From Anagrus nilaparvatae (lineage: Eukaryota > Arthropoda > Insecta > Hymenoptera > Mymaridae), in NCBI GenBank assembly GCA_022575985.1, contig JAKSXM010000007.1, positions 23,872,501-23,936,500 on the forward strand: a stretch of DNA of 64,000 nucleotides. Reading direction: 5' to 3'. The position numbers and the translations under genes were made by a program. The notes under the pieces are model-generated. The model saw only the letters and a program-made list of their open reading frames with translations. It was not told the DNA's origin and did not search any database. Positions 50,301-56,300 of the stretch are shown in pieces. Within the stretch, counting starts at the first letter, position 1. Each line of letters begins with the position of its first letter.

Positions 50301-53300
50301 ATATTTTTTGCTAGATAGTTTTAATTTATTTTTAAACTAAATGCACCTTGAAATATAATAAAAATAATCGTTTTTTTATTTTTTTAGATTCGATAATGGC
50401 CATGATGGTTTTTTGGATCTTGAAGAATTAAAACGAATGATGGAAGTACTTGGTGCTCCTCAAACTCACCTTGGATTAAAAGCAATGATTCAGGAAGTTG
50501 ATGAAGATCAAGACAATCGCATTTCCTTTCGAGAGGTTAGTCACCTTTTTTTCTAAATAACAAAGTTAATAAAACCCTATAATAATAATGGAAAAGATTT
50601 GAAATAACGGAATTCTATAGAATGTCGATTAAAAAATAATAGGAGAAAAATTGAGAAAAATCCGAGGAAAAATCTATAATTGAACTTTTACATGTCTATT
50701 CAATTTAATTATTCGAGCGTAATCAAGTTTATTCAATCTATTATTATGTTTTTAAATAAATATTTATGAGTCAATTTTTACAAGAATTTTTTTATCATTT
50801 AATGTAGATGAATTTTTTTAATAATGACTTGGTATTAGAGTGCGTATAAAATAATTACAAAGAAATAACAATAAAAAACTGATTATATGACGTTGATTAT
50901 TTTTTTTTTCTTTGTAAAAAATATTATTATCTGACTCGACAAAAAATATTTATCTGACGTTGTAAAAGTAAGTTAGTTCATTTTTTTTAAACTGTATTTG
51001 AAACAAAAACTCTGTAATACTATCTTGCTTTTTTATTATTATTAATTAAATGATATGCATGATTAAATGCAACTTGGAATTTTCATTTATGTAATAAAAA
51101 GATTATACATTTACAGATTGTATTTCATGAAACCTGAAATTTGTAATACTGATTTTTGGGGTTTTATAAAAAAGCTAAAATTAAATTTTTTTCATTTATT
51201 AATTTTTATACGCTCTATATATGTATGAAATATTCTATACCACCTAACCCGAGGCTGTTTTCAGATCTGATACAGAATTTTAATTCCTAAAAATGCTACA
51301 CTGTAAAAAGTAACTTTCTTAGATTTACAAAAAAAATAGAATTTTTTCGAAAAATTAGTGAATTTTCAAAAATTTTTGAAAATATTCGATAAAAATCGTA
51401 AATTTACTAAATTTCGTATAAATTCGAGAATTCTCGACTTTTTTTAGTGATTTTAGGAAAAAAGTTGTAAATTCTTTTTTGTAAATTTTCGAAAAAAAAT
51501 TGTAAATTATCAATTTTTCTTGCGAATTCACAAAAAAAATCGAGATTACTCGAATTTTTTGTTAATATACTAAATTTAGTAAATTTTCGATTTTTTTAGA
51601 ATATTTACAAATTTTTTCGAAAATATTCTAATTTTTTTGTTAACATAAGAAAGTTACTTTTAACAGTGTACTTTAATACGTTTTTGATCAAGTTTTTGGT
51701 CCCTCGCTTCAATTTTGGATTTTGTTTGAAGCTTTTGAAGGATTGTTGATAGTATATTAAGTATCAAGGGCGTACAAGTTTTGGCACTAGCGTGAGTACT
51801 AGCACGAGTGCTCGGCGAAGCCGGGCATAAGTGATATGTGTTCACGCTAGTGTCTAAAGTATTTCGCCCATGGTGCTTACAATATTTTTTGCCTACCTAA
51901 GTGTAGAACGAGTGCAGAAAATTCTTTACGCACGAGTTTTACGCCCGGGAGGGCAAAAAAGCTTTTTATGGTTTAAGGGCATAATCCGCATAATAATATA
52001 TTAAGTATAAAGGGCGTAAAATTTTTAGTGTTTAAAAAAAAATTTATTTTACCCCCCAAAAGCAGAAAATACGGGAGCAATCAAGCTTCCTCGGGGTTCT
52101 GTACAAATAATTTTGATATATGTAAGGGATTTGGTCGGGATAAAAATAAACCAAATGCAAAAAGTTTCAAGTGATTTCATTGTGGTGGTGGAAAAATTCT
52201 AGATATCTTAAAAATATGTAATTATATTTCTTCTACTATAAATCGAAAATATTCTAATCTCATTCTAATATATTACAAGTCTCTAAATCAGAATTATTCG
52301 AAGTGCCTAAATCGTAATTATCCTAAACCCCAAACCCGAATTACTCTAAATCTGTCTAAATCCCTAAACCAGGATTAGGGAGCATTCAGTCCAGACAAAA
52401 ATTTTAACTTTCACCTTCAATATTTACTATAATTAATTAACATGTTAAAATCGGACGAGTGAGAATAAATATCGAAAGTAGGGGCTGAAAATTTTTTTTC
52501 GTCTGAATATCCCTAATTCCAAGTCCCGTTTGACCCCCCTTCCCCTCTTGAATTTCGGATTCCCAGTTTACCCATGAGTTTACCTCCCCTATAAGTAAAC
52601 ATATTCCATGTTAATATCAACTAAAAATAGAGAATTAGACTCGGACCCCGAATAAAATGGAATAAAAATAGGTGACAATTTTTCTCGCAATTTTTATTAT
52701 TTATACTTTCAGAAATAAAATATTTGAAACTGAATTGGGGCCCAGTTTGTACGAAATACCTCATATGAGCGCGACAGTTTAAAAAGGGCGTATAGATTTT
52801 ACGAATGAGAAGTAGAAGAGAACGAAACAGGCTCCGTTCAGGTACGGATTAATATCTACTGTCTCAACAGGTTCTTTTATGTATTGGGCCCCAGCTAGGG
52901 GGCACTTAATATACCAGTATTTATGCACGCACCTCTCTGTTTTTCGTTGATTCCTCTATGCCTACCGTCCTTACTTTCTTTACTTAAAAAATCTATACGC
53001 CCTTATTAAACTGTCGCGTTCATATAAGATAATCATAAAACAAAATAAACAATTAAAATAGAAAATAAAGCCAATAAATACAAAAAATAAATAAAAAAAA
53101 GATTTTGTAACACTTTATTCTTATCACTATAATCACATGAAAATGATTAGTTTATCTAAGTCATAAAATAATTACACAAGAACTAAAAAATATAAGAATC
53201 TAATTAGATAAATTATATTTCGTAATTATTTTTAATTGATTTTAATAGATACTGTAAAAATAATTGCTCTAAAAATAGTAATTTTTTTAAATTAAATTAT

Positions 53301-56300
53301 TTGCTATAGATTAACTCTACATATCATAAATACCCCATTAATTAGCGATACCTGCTGATCAGTGTGGTTTTGTAAGTAAAATATCACTTCTGTGGTTATC
53401 AACTTTTATATGGTTTTACCAAGGTTTTGTTAATAAAACGATTGAGACACTGGCTTGTTTTGTGGCTTTTGAATACAAATACGATGTATTTTAAATTTTC
53501 AAGGTTTTTAATTAGATATAATTATATAGTTACTATATTAAAAAAAAATTTATATCAGAAATTTTTGACCATGAAATTTTCGGGATAATTTATTTTTTAT
53601 TTGTACTGAAACATTTAATTTTGGCCAATATTTTATTTAATATTTTCAATTAAAACCCTAAAAGTTATGAAATGCCTTTTAAGCAAGTGATTCCAGCGAA
53701 AGTGACACATCAAATCGCATTAAAAAATCACTTTTGTTGAAAAACTTTTAATTTTTTCAATTTTTGAGAATCAGATAATTTTAAATAATATGTATAAACC
53801 TATAATGATTTCAAAAAATTAACTAAAAATTTTGGGTCAATAACTGGGTATTTTATATAAAATTTGCACTTAGATGATTTTTTCATTAAAAAAATGCGTT
53901 TGTTTTACGAGGCGGAAAAAATCCACACATAAATAGAATAATAATTTATTCAGTAATTTATCACACTTTTGAAAACTTATAAATAAAAAAAATTGATTGT
54001 ATATATACTTGGGGCACGACTCGGGTTCAATGACTCAAAACTCAGCGATAGGTCTTCAAAAAAGCTTCGCAGATTATAGATGAGCTTTATTAAAATAAGA
54101 AGCTCTTTGAAATACTATACACTTTATATTTATGGTCATGTAGGCTAATTCATAAAAGGTATTAAAAGCTTTTCTTGTAACTAACCAAGATTTATTTTTT
54201 TTTTATTTTAAAAATTTTCAATTCTTAAAATCATTGTAATCTTAATACTCGTCTTAATTTGCACCATCATCTTTTTTTTTCAATTCAAACAAAAAAAATA
54301 TATACTTTCTCATACCAAACGTAACAACTAATTAAAAATTCTTATAAAAGGTGACAAAATACAAAAATAAAAAAAAAGAATAATTAATTGATTAATTAAA
54401 TGAATTGTTTTATGGTTTCCTTTAGCGCAATGAATCACATTAAATTTAGTTTCCGTTACCGGTAAAATACGATTTTGAAAAATATCTATATAGAAAATGT
54501 TTAGTTACATAAATGAATTATCACACGATATAGAAAATAGGAAACCTTATTGTTATTTAATCAATTTCCAATAAAAAAACATTTTTTTAATTTTTTATTT
54601 TCTATTTTCTATACTATACATAATAACAATTACGCAAAATACGAGGCAAAATAAAATTATTTATTTGAAATATTCATGAACTGTAACGATTTAATAAAAA
54701 CAAAGAATATTGATAAATTTGTTTGTTTTTTTCTCATTTTTTTTTCTTTTATCAAAATAAGGAGATTTTTTCATTACATGATGAGTATAAAAATTTTTGT
54801 AAATTAATTATGTCATCAAAAAGCGAATAATTAAAAATTTCAATTTATAGAATTTTAAACACACCATGCATTATATGATTCAGCAAACACAAAAATTACA
54901 AATTATGATATTAATAATTCAGACGTATCATGTGACGTTATATTATGACTCATTTATTAATATGAAATTGATATTATGTGTATATTAATGAAAGAAATTT
55001 AATCGTAAACTAAGTATAGTACTTTTTATTTATAACAAAAAAACGTATCTTATAAAAATATATATGGCTTTGTTGCATTTTTTTTTTTTGAAATTAGAAT
55101 TTTTAAATTTAATTTATAGATAATTTGATCAAATACATAAATATCCTGATATATATGCGCGTCTAAATTGCTTTAGTTGAGTTTTTAACCAAAATACGCT
55201 AGGGTAATTTCGAGGATAATCTGAACCCTGGGTCGACCCTGGGTAAGAAAAATAAATTATAAATATTTGAAATAGCCTAAAATATTTTTAATTACTATGA
55301 ATATAAATATAATACAAGCTCAAAATTCTAAGAATTATTAAAAATTAAAAAATTAGTTAAATATTCAATCTCGATTCAAACCAAGAAATCCTCAAAGAAA
55401 TCTTAATTAGTCTATCTCTAATAACAAGAAAAGTGTCAACTGTTTGACGGATTTGATTCTAAGTTTCAAGAAAAGTTGTGGTTGTTAAAAAAGATCCCCC
55501 ACACCCTTAGTTTACCTGCATTGGCCTCCTGGGTCTACAAAATTAGAGCCCCTAGCAGGGTTTTATGCTATACAAGGTATGGTTTTTTAGGCTTTTTATC
55601 TTGTTACCTTGTAAGCAGATTGTAAGTCAACTAAATACCTAGGTGGTCTCATTTATTTCGTGTAAATGGCCAATTTTTAAATTGCTGCCGAAATTGCAAT
55701 TTTTTACTAAAATGGTTTTTATAGGTATCAAAAATTTGCCAATATTTTTTGCCCAATATGATTCATTCCTTATGAACAATTTTATACAGTATACAAGACT
55801 TTGCATCAGGCTTTGCATCCTATTCATAAGAAAAATTGTAAAAAATTATCTTCAGGTTAGAGTGCTCTAAAATTCCTATTTCTCTGTAAAATTTTTTACT
55901 ATTAATAATTGCTAATTTTTTTTAATTTCATGCTGATATTAACAATGAAAATAAAAATAAACAATCAGCAAAAGATCTCCTACGAAGAAATTTTTACACT
56001 TTTCTTGAAAAAATGCCATATACACGTTCTTATTAATACTTTTATCAATGAATGAATCAATAAATATGGGTTCTAAAACAAACAAAGCAAAAATAACATT
56101 TAAAATAAAAATTAAACATATTTATTTTAATTATTTATAAATATTTTATTTAAAAAATCTTAAAAATAATAATTAACTGTCTACTATACCGTTATATTAG
56201 AATAATTTATATAACATGTAGATACGACGAAAAAAAAATAACTGAAAATAAAAATTAAGTTATGCCACTTATAATAATATACTGAGTCACTTATATGCGT

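Noticed and set aside
55639..55870. Overlapping open frames on both strands in Swip-1 intron 2
   Set aside because: Frames on opposite strands over the same A+T-rich stretch, without motifs or repeat structure; chance is the simplest reading.
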